Positions 43,501 to 52,677 are shown, counted from the first letter of the stretch. The stretch is DNA of 64,000 nucleotides from Eubacteriales bacterium (GCA_024655885.1 JANLFN010000001.1:310001-374000); one strand, 5' to 3'. Numbers and translations: made by a program. The notes: generated by a model from the sequence alone, not told the origin.

Positions 43501-44503
43501 TGGTGTATGCTGTTCCGGGTACGGTATCGGATGCCAGGTATACCAAAACCGTTTTTCTCTTCGCGTCATATCCGGCAACCTTGCAAAAGGCCACATCCAG
43601 GGCATTTCCCGCCGGGTCCCTGACCGAAACAGACAGGCCGGGCTCATCCTCTTCACTTAACGGCGTATTCAGCTTAACCTCAATCACCCTGCTCGCCGCC
43701 GCTGTAACACTTTTTACATCCAGTGTGTTAGAAACGGGATCACTGTAAATTCCTGCCGCAACCGCCTTGTCTTTATCGATTTTTCCCGTTTCCACCAGGA
43801 CGGCGGCAAGAGTTTTATCCCCTCCTTTTCCCGTGGTTTTTAACGCCTCCACAGTGGCCTGCGCCAGGTTCTCCACAGTGAAGGGGCTGGCTAAGGCGGC
43901 CTTATGTAAACCTTTGCCTGCTGCGTAGGATAGGGTATCTTTATACTCAAAATCAACTCCGCACTTATAGCCCAGGGCTTCCAGCATTACCTTGTAATAT
44001 CCCTGGGCCGTGATGGGGTCTGCGGGCGAAAAGTTGGTGCCGTCCCCCAGCCAGCCCAGGTCGGGTCTGGACTTGAGATAAGCCATATAGGGTTTTGCCC
44101 AGCCCACTTTTCCTGCGTCCGCAAAATTCTGCTGTCCTTGAAAACCCGCCGCTTCCTCTGCCAATCCCTTGAGCCTTAAAAACATGATGGCCGCCTGCAC
44201 CCTGGTCAGCGATGTGGCCATGTATTCGGGAGTAACGCCTCCCCCCGCCCCCAGCAGCATGCCTATGTCCCTGCATATTGCGGCGTCTGTTGAGATTGTG
44301 CCGGGGGGCGCTGCAAAAGCGGGCAGCCATGAACTGAAAAAGAGTACTGAAGCAATAAAGGCAGCTATGGCAGGTTGAAAAATTTTTTTAATTTTATATA
44401 TAGATCTTTCAGTCAAAAGATTTGCGCCAATAAAATAAATCTGGTCTGAACCAATCTTATTGATGACATTGACCATATTTTTCTCTTTCATACAGCCTTT
44501 CAC
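40574..44503 (-). CDS. Very large S-layer-homology protein with Ig-like repeats, 1309 aa
   Basis: Secreted surface protein. The N-terminus has a long leader ending in a signal peptide (hydrophobic core about 47-62, cleavage after LPAFA, about residue 68). One to three divergent SLH-type modules follow (about 70-250; typical segments ICRDIGMLLGAGG and NFADAGKVGWAKPYM). The rest is a chain of about eight Ig-like domains of the SbsA/Big_5 type, with recurring patterns such as VRIEFSETVN, VLTTSPM and YGNSI. It would bind secondary wall polymers through SLH and extend outward. Of several possible starts (GTG 44503, ATG 44491, ATG 44476) none has a strong ribosome site. Overlapping open frames are GC-rich shadows. 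Confidence 0.87.
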   Translation of the reverse strand: MKGCMKEKNMVNVINKIGSDQIYFIGANLLTERSIYKIKKIFQPAIAAFIASVLFFSSWLPAFAAPPGTISTDAAICRDIGMLLGAGGGVTPEYMATSLTRVQAAIMFLRLKGLAEEAAGFQGQQNFADAGKVGWAKPYMAYLKSRPDLGWLGDGTNFSPADPITAQGYYKVMLEALGYKCGVDFEYKDTLSYAAGKGLHKAALASPFTVENLAQATVEALKTTGKGGDKTLAAVLVETGKIDKDKAVAAGIYSDPVSNTLDVKSVTAAASRVIEVKLNTPLSEEDEPGLSVSVRDPAGNALDVAFCKVAGYDAKRKTVLVYLASDTVPGTAYTMTSGTKTYGFNGRPADTRKPEIMSISSADYNKVRIEFSETVNIDGASFSIAETYFTGTPLTIYSVGYESDRVVLLTTSEQKGATLYSISVSGAADLSGNVMDKDEGRTFAGTKKNTDSLKAVNARAVDFNKVAVEFNTGIDWSTLKDASFTLTEAYSSTEVPVTAAEKPDAENSFSGTEASAWVSVLLTLGGAMKDSTVYRVSVQGGLMNIYGKSLSTTASDTQKTFVGMKKPDTALEFDTPAVEVVSSTEVVLHFARKLELLSAETASNYTMQEAYGSGTTVPVQKVEVQEDGKSVRLTTSPMKSVPYKLTAVNVKDIYGNSINVSDGKNTTAFAGSAAAEKINGVVSITRPRDNDRVILVQFDKNLGANAEDVSCYTIDNGIGYPDHAEMAARGDGPDFRKTVRLTIPTTLNGAVYTLTVRGLENSDGVPMGKEDEIRYPFTGRGVDPTKSRILGAAAQDSQTLKIYFDRTVEDRTIKGRIWSGTDTANNLIPGALGVSTDGDNGKEYNLDSKAHRAWMDPEDPNTLIVRFSEVLFDSAHSKAAGGIFRIVGNTGIVQADNWANIIQFYGNDGQARQPQLVNAYAENNRVITLNFSEAVKMDTDPAGIFLYSDEDGVTPLLNNGAGVNVVQAVRVNDTMYRLVLDRKLLTTCTNVPANKTVYLYIPTSGSDITDTSGFIKLAPNPGKNYRSVPITINNTDADKDPITPAGVYMPDRRTIVVSYPERMDPEDARDITKYRLVSNSSGTGDCVQILAQGAAEYDEEEHKAVLYLSEDIDMLRTSPENTPLSRYYLAISHTVRNETGTNWVADSRTAIAVLGTGTVMEFAPGIEKVPAPEISCATVSDDQLSMEIQMDSAVRFPGASDAGASGGFSLQGALQPEELLSAFAVTAQFEGEMQARPVDANDVASAFINEEHDVITVVFKSRLATGTSGTVSLKEAAQDGVVNRKGVGAQASGGNGPGWVLFGVPPSLF

Positions 44504-44857
44504 TACCTGTGTGACATTGATATTATGTTAACCTTTATATTCTAGTGTAATAAAATTAAACCAAAAGATAAAGTGAAAAATCTGGTTATACCCAGGTTTA
44601 ATACTATTTTGTTTGATTGGAAAACCCGCGTAAGCCTAAAGGTGTATCTCCTTACATTAGACGGGTCAAGTGAAAATCTTCCTTCAGATATGTCTTCTCT
44701 TACCAATAGATCATTGTAGAATTAAGCCGTGAAAGGTGTTTTTCGGTTTATAAAGAGCGTGATCGTGTTCGATGAAAGGATGTGAAAAAAGAGGTTCTAT
44801 AGGTTTTTCACATCCTCCTTTGCATGATAGAAACTGTGTGGAGGGCGTTGCATAGTT
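44504..44857. other. Noncoding region upstream of the large SLH gene, with a hairpin
   Basis: About 350 bases. The only clear structure is GGATGTGAAAAA (44778-44789) pairing with TTTTTCACATCC (44803-44814), which follows the permease gene on the minus strand and may terminate it. No gene is seen. Confidence 0.65.
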
Positions 44858-46348
44858 TCAACGGGCCTTTTTCGGCATCAAATGTTTTGTCTTTCGTCTT
44901 GCCGCAAAGGGGACCAGATTGTCCAATACGACCCCGGCCCTGCTTTCATCCGAGCTTGCCAGTACACTGTGTTTGGCACTGTAAAAGTAGTATATGGCTA
45001 TACCTATGGCCATCCATACCACAAATCGGATCCAGGTGGCCAAAGGCAGGTTCAGCATAAGGTAAACGCAAAATATTACCGACAATATGGGCAGGTAAGG
45101 TGTCCAGGGCACTTTAAAAGGCCTTTCCGCATCGGGCTGTGTCCGCCTCAATATGATCACCCCTAAAGACACCACCGTTAAAGCGGACAATGTCCCGATA
45201 TTGGCCATTTCTGCAATAATGCCCACAGGGAAGAATGCTCCTATGAGGCTTATGGCAGTTCCTACAAGCAGGGTATCGATATAGGGCGTTTCATACTTTT
45301 TGTGTATTACGGCAAAAACCGGAGGCAGCAGCCCATCCCTCGCCATTGCAAAAAATATCCTGCTCTGGGCGAAAATTACCGCAATAAGCACGCTTGTAAG
45401 CCCGGCCAGGGCTCCTATTGAAACAAAAGATGTGGCCCATCGGATTCCTGTGCTGAGAAGGGCCGCGGCAATAGGTGAAGGCGTATTCAGCCGGGTGTAG
45501 TTTATCATCCCTGTCAGTATCCCTGCCACCAGGATATATAAAACAGTGGATATAACGAGGGAACTTACAATGCCTAAGGGCAGATCCCTCTTGGGATTTC
45601 TGACCTCCTCTGCGGCCGTAGCTACAGCGTCAAAGCCTATATAAGCGAAAAAAACTATGGCGGCACCCTGCATGATCCCCGATACTCCAAAAGGCGCAAA
45701 AGGTGTCCAGTTTCCCGGATTTACCCTGAAGGCTCCCACAAGGATGAAAAGCAGGATAACCAGCAGTTTCACCAGCACAATAAACTTGGTGGCCTTTGCA
45801 CTGTCCTTTGTTCCCCGTACGGCAATCCATGTGACTATCAAAGTAATAAGAACCGCGGGGATATTGATTATCCCTCCTTCAAAGGGGGATAGGGCAAAAG
45901 CTCCGGGTATATGGATACCCGCCGACCTTAGAAGATCTGCAAAGTATGAACTCCATCCTACCGAAACCGCCCCCGCCGCTACCAGATATTCAAGGACCAG
46001 GTTCCATCCGATCAGCCATGCCACAATTTCACCCAGGGAAGCATAAGCATAGGAATAAGCGCTGCCGGCCACAGGAACCATCGCCGAAAGTTCCGCATAG
46101 CAAAGCGCAGCAAGTCCCGCTGCAATGCCTGAGATAATAAACGACAGGATCACCGCAGGTCCTGCGTATGTCGCTGCCGCCACCCCTGTGAGGACAAAAA
46201 TACCCGTCCCTATAATGGCTCCCACACCCAGTGCGGTCAGGTCAAGGGCTCCCATACTCCTGGAGAGCGCCCGTTTTTTTTCGCCTTTAGCCTCAAGCAT
46301 GGATATATTCACAGGTTTCTTCCGCAATAATGTATTCCAGGATGCCAT
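44858..46348 (-). CDS. APC-family amino-acid permease (cationic amino acid transporter group)
   Basis: A 496-residue membrane protein with 12-13 hydrophobic segments. The first carries the APC signature GVGAIIGTGIFVLTG near 43, followed by GPAVILSFIISGIAAGLAALCYAEL and later FFAYIGFDAVATAAEEVRNPKRDLP, the CAT-group signature. It resembles B. subtilis YfnA-type proteins. Start ATG follows GAGGTGA. The substrate amino acid cannot be predicted safely. It is flanked by terminators on both sides and so is probably a single gene. No lysine or other riboswitch precedes it. Confidence 0.93.
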   Translation of the reverse strand: MASWNTLLRKKPVNISMLEAKGEKKRALSRSMGALDLTALGVGAIIGTGIFVLTGVAAATYAGPAVILSFIISGIAAGLAALCYAELSAMVPVAGSAYSYAYASLGEIVAWLIGWNLVLEYLVAAGAVSVGWSSYFADLLRSAGIHIPGAFALSPFEGGIINIPAVLITLIVTWIAVRGTKDSAKATKFIVLVKLLVILLFILVGAFRVNPGNWTPFAPFGVSGIMQGAAIVFFAYIGFDAVATAAEEVRNPKRDLPLGIVSSLVISTVLYILVAGILTGMINYTRLNTPSPIAAALLSTGIRWATSFVSIGALAGLTSVLIAVIFAQSRIFFAMARDGLLPPVFAVIHKKYETPYIDTLLVGTAISLIGAFFPVGIIAEMANIGTLSALTVVSLGVIILRRTQPDAERPFKVPWTPYLPILSVIFCVYLMLNLPLATWIRFVVWMAIGIAIYYFYSAKHSVLASSDESRAGVVLDNLVPFAARRKTKHLMPKKAR

Positions 46349-46491
46349 TCGCTCACCTCAAATTCATAGGGTCTTCAATACTGAACAGGCCATTATGCGG
46401 ATCATCCATTGTCCACATAAGGCCAGTAATAGTTTTTTACATATAAAAAAACTTATACCGCAAAACCGGCGGCTAATTATTACTAAATGTC

Positions 46492-46528
46492 GAAAAAAAA
46501 AGAAGCCCGGTATAAACCCTTGCTTCCC
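46492..46528 (-). terminator. Terminator after the 54-aa membrane protein gene
   Basis: On the minus strand GAAGC..GGT pairs with ACC..GCTTC, followed by nine T's. Confidence 0.8.
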
Positions 46529-46582
46529 AAAGTGTTATTAACTATTTCCATTCAATGAAGCAAAACCGATTTTTTAGGCCGT

Positions 46583-46747
46583 TCACCTTTTTTTAGAAAA
46601 CAGCAGGTATAGAACATAGGCTATTACAACAACTACAGCCACAGGTAAAAGCACCGCCAGCGCGAGCCTGACCACTTTAAGAGCAACCACAAAAAGTATT
46701 ATAAACACGGCTATGGCAACGATGCTTTTCACAAGGTTATTATTCAT
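46583..46747 (-). CDS. Small hydrophobic membrane protein, 54 aa
   Basis: ATG at 46747 has AAGGGG 8-9 bases upstream. The protein is almost entirely hydrophobic, with two closely spaced helices (about 7-26 and 28-49), a short Lys-Val-Val-Arg turn between them and a basic FSKKR end. No family is recognised. It follows the cysteine desulfurase-like gene on the same strand after about 95 bp and is ended by a terminator. It resembles the 54-aa protein at 27166 only in size. Confidence 0.7.
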   Translation of the reverse strand: MNNNLVKSIVAIAVFIILFVVALKVVRLALAVLLPVAVVVVIAYVLYLLFSKKR

Positions 46748-46840
46748 AATTCTATTCCCCTTTTTAAGTATTTTAATTAATAATACGGATATATTAATTA
46801 AATGTCTTAAAAACATTAAATGTTTTTATTATAAATAATA

Positions 46841-47986
46841 TTACAGTTTGCGGGAAATTTCTCTTAAAGCGTCAAGGGTCCGGTCTATATCTTCCAATGT
46901 GTTGAAGCATCCCACGCTGAACCTGACCACTCCCGTTTCAACTGTCCCTAATGTCCTGTGCGCCAGAGGCGCACAGTGAAATCCTGCCCTTGTGGCTATA
47001 TGATAGACTTTATCAAGCGTATAGCTTATTTGCGTGGAATCGGTACCAATAAAATTTAAAGCTACGATTCCTGTATTTTTTTTCATGTCGTTCTTGCTGT
47101 AAACCTTCACCCCTCGGATCTCTTCCACTCCCTCATGCAGTCTTTTTACCAGCATGTACTTATACAACTCCATATTTTCCAGGCCGAAGTTTTCTATAAA
47201 CCGGATACCGTGACTCAGCCCCACAATTCCCGGGGTATTTAGCGTCCCGCTTTCCAGCACGTCGGGCATAAACTCAGGCTGATACAGGTTTTCGGAGTTG
47301 CTTCCCGTACCTCCCTGTAAAAGGGGATTGATTTTCAGTCCTTCCCTGACGTACAGCCCCCCGGTGCCCTGAGGCCCCAAAAGCCCTTTGTGTCCTGGGA
47401 ACGCCATCATATCCGCGTTTATTTCATCCACGTCGATTTTAACGGTGCCGGCTCCCTGGGCAGCATCCACCAGAAAAAGAATCCCATTTTCTCTGGCAAT
47501 TTTTCCGATCTCCTTCACTGGCATTACTATGCCGTTCACGTTTGATGACAGTGTGCAGATGATAAGCCTGGTATTTTGCCGGATACTTTTTTTAATATCC
47601 TGGGGGTCAATCTCTCCAAACTCATTTCCCTCAATAATTGAGACCTGCATCCCCATATCCCTTTCAAGGGTTTTTAAAGGTCTGGCCACGGAGTTGTGTT
47701 CCATACACGTGGTGATAACATGGTCCCCCGGTTTGAGGCAGCCTTTTATCGCAATATTTAAAGCCTCGGTAGCATTTTTAGTAAAACACAGCTGCAGCGG
47801 ATTGCTGAAATTAAAAAAACTGCTTATGACTTCTCTCGCCTCAATAACCGCCTTGCCGGATTCTATGGACATGGCATGCCCGCCGCGCCCCGGATTGGCA
47901 CAATATTCCCTCATACACCGGGTCATCTCCTCCATCACCCTGTCGGGCTTGGGATATGAAGTTGCCGCGTTATCCAAGTATATCAT
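46841..47986 (-). CDS. Cysteine desulfurase family PLP enzyme (NifS/CsdA-like)
   Basis: Class V aminotransferase fold enzyme that takes sulfur (or selenium) from cysteine (selenocysteine). It begins MIYLDNAATSYPKP, has the PLP-site His MEHNSV near 96, Asp in LVDAAQGAG near 174, the PLP lysine Lys200 in FPGHKGLLGPQG, and the persulfide cysteine Cys338 in AGFHCAPLAH. ATG at 47986 has GGAGG 10 bases upstream; seven more codons are open. The 381 residues match the TIGR01977-type subgroup. No IscU or SufU partner is adjacent. Confidence 0.93.
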   Translation of the reverse strand: MIYLDNAATSYPKPDRVMEEMTRCMREYCANPGRGGHAMSIESGKAVIEAREVISSFFNFSNPLQLCFTKNATEALNIAIKGCLKPGDHVITTCMEHNSVARPLKTLERDMGMQVSIIEGNEFGEIDPQDIKKSIRQNTRLIICTLSSNVNGIVMPVKEIGKIARENGILFLVDAAQGAGTVKIDVDEINADMMAFPGHKGLLGPQGTGGLYVREGLKINPLLQGGTGSNSENLYQPEFMPDVLESGTLNTPGIVGLSHGIRFIENFGLENMELYKYMLVKRLHEGVEEIRGVKVYSKNDMKKNTGIVALNFIGTDSTQISYTLDKVYHIATRAGFHCAPLAHRTLGTVETGVVRFSVGCFNTLEDIDRTLDALREISRKL

Positions 47987-48022
47987 CGCATACCGCCTCC
48001 GTCTCATGATCTTTATGGGTAC

Positions 48023-48055
48023 AAAAAAGCTGTGATTTTATAGTCTAACCACAGC
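48023..48055 (-). terminator. Terminator after the ECF gene
   Basis: On the minus strand GCTGTGG and TCACAGC form a 7-bp stem with one wobble pair, followed by six T's, ending the ECF transcript before the cysteine desulfurase gene. Confidence 0.7.
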
Positions 48056-48150
48056 ATATGTCGTTTCTCCTCTTAAGTTTCCTGGCGCTGAACATTTTGT
48101 TTTGGAAAAAAGTTCAGGCGCTAATTTCCAAGTATAGCTTTAAATATCCC

Positions 48151-48687
48151 CTATCCGTTCATCTCAACACTTTTTCCAAGGGCCCTCAACACAATCAACG
48201 CAATGGCTCCTCCCACCAAAGCCGTAACCAGTTGAGGCCAACCGAAAAGGAAATACAGGGTGCCAGCCAGTTTGGGAGCCATTTTCAGCACCACCAGGAA
48301 AAAGGATACCGAGCCGAAAAGCACCCCGAATTTTAAAACCGCACCCAGGATTATTCCGGCAATTTTGCTCTTTTTAAGCAGAAAATAGAAGCACAGCACC
48401 AGTACAATATTGCCGGCTGCTACAAAAGGCGAAAAAGGCAGAAGAAAGGATGCAATGGGTGAATGGGTTGTAAGCAGAGAACCCACAGGCGCTATGGCCG
48501 CTATGATGATTCCTCCCCACACTCCTACTGTGGCAGTGGCAATAAGAAGACATGCATTGACCAGGGGTCCCACAATAAAATTGCTGTTGGGTCCCAAGGG
48601 GACAAAGCGCCCCAAGGATTGAAATACAAGGGTCAATGCCGCCAAAATGGCTGTTCTGGCAATAAATCTAACCTTTACACTCTTCAT
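48151..48687 (-). CDS. ECF transporter substrate-binding (S) component
   Basis: Membrane protein of 178 residues with five to six helices. The N-terminus (KSVKVRFIARTAILAALTLVFQSLGRF) carries the ARTAILAAL-type motif that docks S components onto the shared EcfT subunit. Small-residue-rich helices such as GPLVNACLLIATATVGVWGG follow. ATG at 48687 follows GGAGG. The vitamin or metal substrate is not evident; it does not look like ThiT, BioY or RibU to me. A structured leader with a terminator (48745-48905) suggests ligand control. Confidence 0.82.
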   Translation of the reverse strand: MKSVKVRFIARTAILAALTLVFQSLGRFVPLGPNSNFIVGPLVNACLLIATATVGVWGGIIIAAIAPVGSLLTTHSPIASFLLPFSPFVAAGNIVLVLCFYFLLKKSKIAGIILGAVLKFGVLFGSVSFFLVVLKMAPKLAGTLYFLFGWPQLVTALVGGAIALIVLRALGKSVEMNG

Positions 48688-48744
48688 ACTAACGACCTCC
48701 ATAAAGAATACTTTCTAGTCCAAAATTCAAATACGTAAAAATAC

Positions 48745-48905
48745 AACAAAAAAGCCCCTCATGACTATTCACGTCACAAAGGGCAAAGACACAACAAGCA
48801 TCTCGGCTCACCCTTCGTTTAGAATACTCTTTCCCGTTAGGCATAATACACCTGGATTTTCCTTCAATGTAAGATTTTCTCCTCACCATCTCGGAATATG
48901 CAATT
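48745..48905 (-). promoter_or_regulatory. Structured leader RNA of unknown class upstream of the ECF gene
   Basis: The 200 bases between the upstream stop codon and the ECF start end in a clear terminator on the minus strand (arms 48773-48784 and 48754-48765, then six T's). Upstream of it are about 120 bases with the octamer CCGAGATG twice (minus strand; 48799-48806 and 48887-48894) and TGAGG/GGTGAG beside each. I checked it by eye against TPP, FMN, cobalamin, SAM, THF, preQ1, ZTP, Moco, glycine and T-box consensus blocks and found no match. It may be a riboswitch not in that list. Confidence 0.5.
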
Positions 48906-49157
48906 CTAATATGTCAGGGCCACCTTTACTCTTACCCCCTTTAAGTTACCCAGCTTACCGGTTAAGGCGCCGATTTCGTCGCCGGTACCGTCGGCTATAA
49001 CCGAAATAACCGATATACCCCGTTCCCTATACGGTATCCCCATCCGGCCTACAATAATCCTCCCATAACTGCTCAGTATTTCATTTACTTTTCCCGCTGT
49101 CTCTTCACGGTTGCTGATCACGATTCCTATAACCGCAACCCTTGTTTCCTTTTCCAT
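48906..49157 (-). CDS. TM1266-type iron-only hydrogenase system regulator
   Basis: Small ACT/NikR-like protein of 83 residues. The sequence VAVIGIVISNREETAGKVNEILSSYG and GRMGIPYRERGISVISVIADG matches the family associated with [FeFe]-hydrogenase maturation genes. No hydrogenase gene lies in this window. The start ATG follows AGGGTATGAT. It is cotranscribed with, or immediately precedes, the leader of the ECF gene. Confidence 0.87.
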   Translation of the reverse strand: MEKETRVAVIGIVISNREETAGKVNEILSSYGRIIVGRMGIPYRERGISVISVIADGTGDEIGALTGKLGNLKGVRVKVALTY

Positions 49158-49380
49158 ATCATACCCTGGTTATGTACTTATTCACACAATAAATTCCTAA
49201 AATTTATATGCTTTTATTATACCAATTTTTTAGGTAAAGTAAAAGGCAAAGTAAACAATTTTATTCCTACTGGCCATTTTTTTCATATAATTCCTTCAGC
49301 GTTGATAAGATGCTGTACGGAATCCCCAGGCATTTAATGGGAAAGCCCTAACGATTTTTCTCATTTTTACAGCACAAGCC

Positions 49381-49417
49381 AATAATAAAAGCCCGGAACG
49401 CCGGACTTTTATTATTT
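49381..49417 (-). terminator. Strong terminator after the 668-aa SLH gene
   Basis: A nearly perfect 16-bp stem (AATAATAAAAG.CCGG pairing with CCGG.CTTTTATTATT) has a 4-base loop and T-rich 3' flank on the minus strand. Confidence 0.88.
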
Positions 49418-49448
49418 TTATAATTTAATCGCTGGATTATTTTTTCAT

Positions 49449-51455
49449 CTACTGTATGGATATTACTACCAGCTCCGCCTTCCCTCCCGGCCTGTCAAGG
49501 TATACATCCACCTGTCCGTATACCCAGTTGGTTTTAACATCATTGATACCTTTTTCGGCGCAAACTCCGTTATAATACTTGAAGTAAATTTTAACATCAT
49601 CCCTGAAGCGGTATACATTGCCGTTAACCATAATCCTCTTTTCATCTATGGCCCCCACGGCGACGCCCTTGGCATCGGCATTAGGAATTTCAACAATTTT
49701 ATTTACAGAATTATTTGCCATTTCCACCTTCACCACATCTCCCGCTTTGGTATCTTTTATCTGGGGATAAGTGGTGTACAGATATTCATTTCCGTCAATC
49801 ATCAGCGTATACTCATACCTTGAATTTCTGTCATTTGCAATTTTCTCAACCACACCAAACCTGTAGTGGTCATAGAAAGCATCATTGAGCACCAGCACAT
49901 TGATGTCCGAGAAAGGACCGGTCCTGTTCCAGAACGCAATTTTTCCCTCCTCCAGGTTGCCCGTAGGCATATCCGACCAGTCTATGAGGCTCACGTCGCA
50001 ATCTTTTCCCTGGTCATTGGATATCAGGTTGAATATTTTCACGTTCTCTGTGACATCTGTAGAATTAATCTGTCTGTCATCCTTGTCCACCGTCACCTCT
50101 CCGATGTTCATGTAGGGGACATCCTCCAGGACAACCTTTTGCAGTTGGTTTTCCGAGGTCTCCTGGGTTGACGTATTGGGGTCATATACCTTTTGATACT
50201 TGACTACCTTGCCCTTTTTGTCCCAAGGATCCGAATCCACTTTGAATGTCTGGGTGGCTCCGCTGGTCAGCAGGAGCTTAACGGTGTACACCCTCTTCCC
50301 GTAGTCGGACAGGTCGGTGGACGTGGTTGTGCCCCAGTTGACCACAAAGGCAAAATTCGTATTGTCGCTGCTGTCAGGGTAGTATATGTCCACAACCTTG
50401 CCGTCATAGCCCAGAAGGATGGTTACGTTCTCATTAATCTTAAAGGACCCTGCCGTGCTGTTAATTTTATTCAAGTCAAAATATTTGCCCAGCTCATAGT
50501 CGGTGCCGTCGATCTGAATTGTCGTTGGAGAAAATTTATTGGGGAGTATGCCGGTGATATTCCCTGTCACCTTGTTGTCCACCACAAGGATATACCTGTT
50601 TTTGTTGGCGGCGTCCGACACCTGGTATACCACGTCATAGTCCTTGATCTGCGATATCTTGATGGATTCCCCTATATTGTTGGTCTGTGGGCTGGTGCTT
50701 TTGTCAATGGTGTTGCGCACGATGGGAGGATTCCCGCTAAGATCGATGGACCCCAGCTTTTTCGTGGCCGGGTTGAAATTTTTCACCACCTCGGGCTTGC
50801 TGTAAACCGAGTAAATATTGTCCCTGGTCATGCCCACTTTTGCCGCGTAAGTCTGGTCCGCATCCCCTGCGCTGGCCTTTTTCACATTAGTATCCAAAAG
50901 TCTGTCCACCATCAGTACAAAGGCCCATCTTGGCAGACCGTCGTTTGCACCGAGATTGATACCTGCCGTCAGTCCAAGCTCTGCCGCTTTTCCCACGTAG
51001 TTTTTGGGCCATAGTCCCTGTACATCGTCGTCGGTATATCCCAATGCCCTTACCAATACCGTACAGGCCTGCGCAAAGGTTATGCTCTCACCCGGGTGAA
51101 ATTTTCCGTCCGGCATGCCGGAAATCAGTCCTTTATTCAAAGCTGCGTTGATATATCCGCTTGACCAGCCGTTCAGCTCTACATCGGGAAAAATCGTGGA
51201 CCCTTTCATGGAATCCGCCACCGTCTCAAGACCCGAGGCAATCACCATGCCCTTGGCAAACTGCTCCCTTGTAATTATTTCATCGGGCCTGAACTGGCCG
51301 CTCCCGTCTCCGCTCACAATCCCCAGCGAGCTCAAACGCTCCAGTGCGTCCGCATATACGGCGTTGCCGGGTACGTCCGTAAACCCTCCTGCATATGCAC
51401 CGGTGGCAATGCATAGTATTGCTGCAATTAAAGCAAGTGATATGTATTTTTTCAT
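49449..51455 (-). CDS. S-layer-homology domain surface protein, 668 aa
   Basis: Exported protein with a classical signal peptide (cleaved after ATGAYA, residue 22), then two clear SLH modules and a third weaker one (about 23-200; GGFTDVPGNAVYADALERL, IVSGDGSGQFRPDEIITREQFA, LISGMPDGKFHPGESITFAQA). The remaining 470 residues are beta-rich with no recognised domain or catalytic motif. It is likely anchored to the wall polymer and part of the surface layer. The bases coding FHPGES contain the decamer CACCCGGGTG (51089-51098), the same as the boundary core; this is probably coincidence. Confidence 0.92.
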   Translation of the reverse strand: MKKYISLALIAAILCIATGAYAGGFTDVPGNAVYADALERLSSLGIVSGDGSGQFRPDEIITREQFAKGMVIASGLETVADSMKGSTIFPDVELNGWSSGYINAALNKGLISGMPDGKFHPGESITFAQACTVLVRALGYTDDDVQGLWPKNYVGKAAELGLTAGINLGANDGLPRWAFVLMVDRLLDTNVKKASAGDADQTYAAKVGMTRDNIYSVYSKPEVVKNFNPATKKLGSIDLSGNPPIVRNTIDKSTSPQTNNIGESIKISQIKDYDVVYQVSDAANKNRYILVVDNKVTGNITGILPNKFSPTTIQIDGTDYELGKYFDLNKINSTAGSFKINENVTILLGYDGKVVDIYYPDSSDNTNFAFVVNWGTTTSTDLSDYGKRVYTVKLLLTSGATQTFKVDSDPWDKKGKVVKYQKVYDPNTSTQETSENQLQKVVLEDVPYMNIGEVTVDKDDRQINSTDVTENVKIFNLISNDQGKDCDVSLIDWSDMPTGNLEEGKIAFWNRTGPFSDINVLVLNDAFYDHYRFGVVEKIANDRNSRYEYTLMIDGNEYLYTTYPQIKDTKAGDVVKVEMANNSVNKIVEIPNADAKGVAVGAIDEKRIMVNGNVYRFRDDVKIYFKYYNGVCAEKGINDVKTNWVYGQVDVYLDRPGGKAELVVISIQ

Positions 51456-51498
51456 GTCAATCCCCCATTAGAATTATTTATGATAGGTTACAGCCCTT

Positions 51499-52677
51499 TT
51501 ATTCAAATCTTAATGCCTCTATCGGGTTCAGCTTTGCGGCCTTATAGGCGGGAAACATTCCAAACACCACTCCGATGGCCAGGGAAATCACGAAGGACAT
51601 GACAATCCACGGTATGGAATACACCTCTGGTATGATCTTAAGACCGCCGGCAACAATTTTTACGACTGCGACGCCAAACAGGATTCCCATAATTCCGCCT
51701 ATTCCCGTAACCACCAGCGCCTCAATTAAAAACTGCACAAGAATGCTTTTCCTTTTTGCCCCAATAGCCTTCCTGATTCCAATTTCCCGCGTTCTTTCGG
51801 TTACCGAAACCAGCATGATGTTCATAATTCCGATGCCGCCCACAATCAGCGAAATAGCGGCGATTCCCGCCAGGACAAAGGTCATTGTCCCGGTGACCGT
51901 AGAAAGGGTCTGCAGCATCTGGGCCTGGTTAAATACGCGGAAGGTCTTGGTGTCCTTGTATATGGCCGTAAGAAAAGTATTCAACTTTTCCATGGCGGCA
52001 TCCACCGTCTCAGGCGTTGCAGCCTGGACCGCAAAGCTCCGGATCACCGCATTCTTTGTGAGTCTTTGAGCCACGGTCACAGGGATGACCACAGTGTCAT
52101 CGGCGGATTGGTCCTGCCCGTTGTCCGTTTCTTCCAGCACCCCCACCACCGTAAACTCCTGGCCGTTGATCTTTATTGTTTTCCCCAATGGGTCGGAACC
52201 TTCAAAAACCTCGCTAACCAGGGCTGTTCCCACCAGGGCTACCTTCTGCATATAATCCACGTCAAAACTCATCAGAAATCTTCCTCTTTGGACGTGCATA
52301 TTCTTTACCGACTCATATTCCGCATTTGTCCCCAGCAAAGTGGTATCTCCCGTCTTATTTCCCACTTTAACCTTGACGCTGCTGCTGATGGTGGGTGAAA
52401 TGGCGCTGATGATATCGCTGTTTTCTTCCGCCAGCTTCTGCAGCTGGCTGTATGTAACATTCCTGTTGCTGTTTCTCCCTGTAATCATGATTTGAATCAG
52501 GTTGGTCCCCATTCCCTGTACCGAATCGGTGATGTTTTTTGTGCTCCCCTGTGCAAAGGAAACGGCCGCTATGACCGCACCTACACCGATGATAACCCCA
52601 AGCATGGTTAAAAAAGACCTTCCCTTGTTGCCCAAAATACTTTTAATAGCCATTTTATATGCTTGAATAAACCCCAT
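51499..52677 (-). CDS. MacB-like ABC transporter permease
   Basis: The 392 residues have the MacB/FtsX plan: one N-terminal helix preceded by [24 protein letters not shown], a large extracytoplasmic MacB_PCD domain (about 50-265), and three C-terminal helices with [19 protein letters not shown] and [18 protein letters not shown]. It begins directly after the stop codon of the ATPase gene (no gap) behind GGGAGGTGA. With the ATPase and the membrane-fusion protein it forms a YknXYZ/MacAB-type system. Such systems export peptides, toxins or antibiotics, or sense envelope stress. Substrate unknown. Confidence 0.93.
   Translation of the reverse strand: MGFIQAYKMAIKSILGNKGRSFLTMLGVIIGVGAVIAAVSFAQGSTKNITDSVQGMGTNLIQIMITGRNSNRNVTYSQLQKLAEENSDIISAISPTISSSVKVKVGNKTGDTTLLGTNAEYESVKNMHVQRGRFLMSFDVDYMQKVALVGTALVSEVFEGSDPLGKTIKINGQEFTVVGVLEETDNGQDQSADDTVVIPVTVAQRLTKNAVIRSFAVQAATPETVDAAMEKLNTFLTAIYKDTKTFRVFNQAQMLQTLSTVTGTMTFVLAGIAAISLIVGGIGIMNIMLVSVTERTREIGIRKAIGAKRKSILVQFLIEALVVTGIGGIMGILFGVAVVKIVAGGLKIIPEVYSIPWIVMSFVISLAIGVVFGMFPAYKAAKLNPIEALRFE

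Noticed and set aside
48689-48889. 66-residue open frame overlapping the ECF leader
   Set aside because: It has no ribosome site, runs through the terminator hairpin and overlaps the ECF gene start; the stretch is better explained as structured RNA.
51089-51100. A third copy of the boundary decamer CACCCGGGTG inside the 668-aa SLH gene
   Set aside because: It encodes the conserved His-Pro-Gly of an SLH module and lacks the flanking agreements of the two boundary sites. It shows that the core alone is not unique and lowers the weight of the 9-mer by itself.
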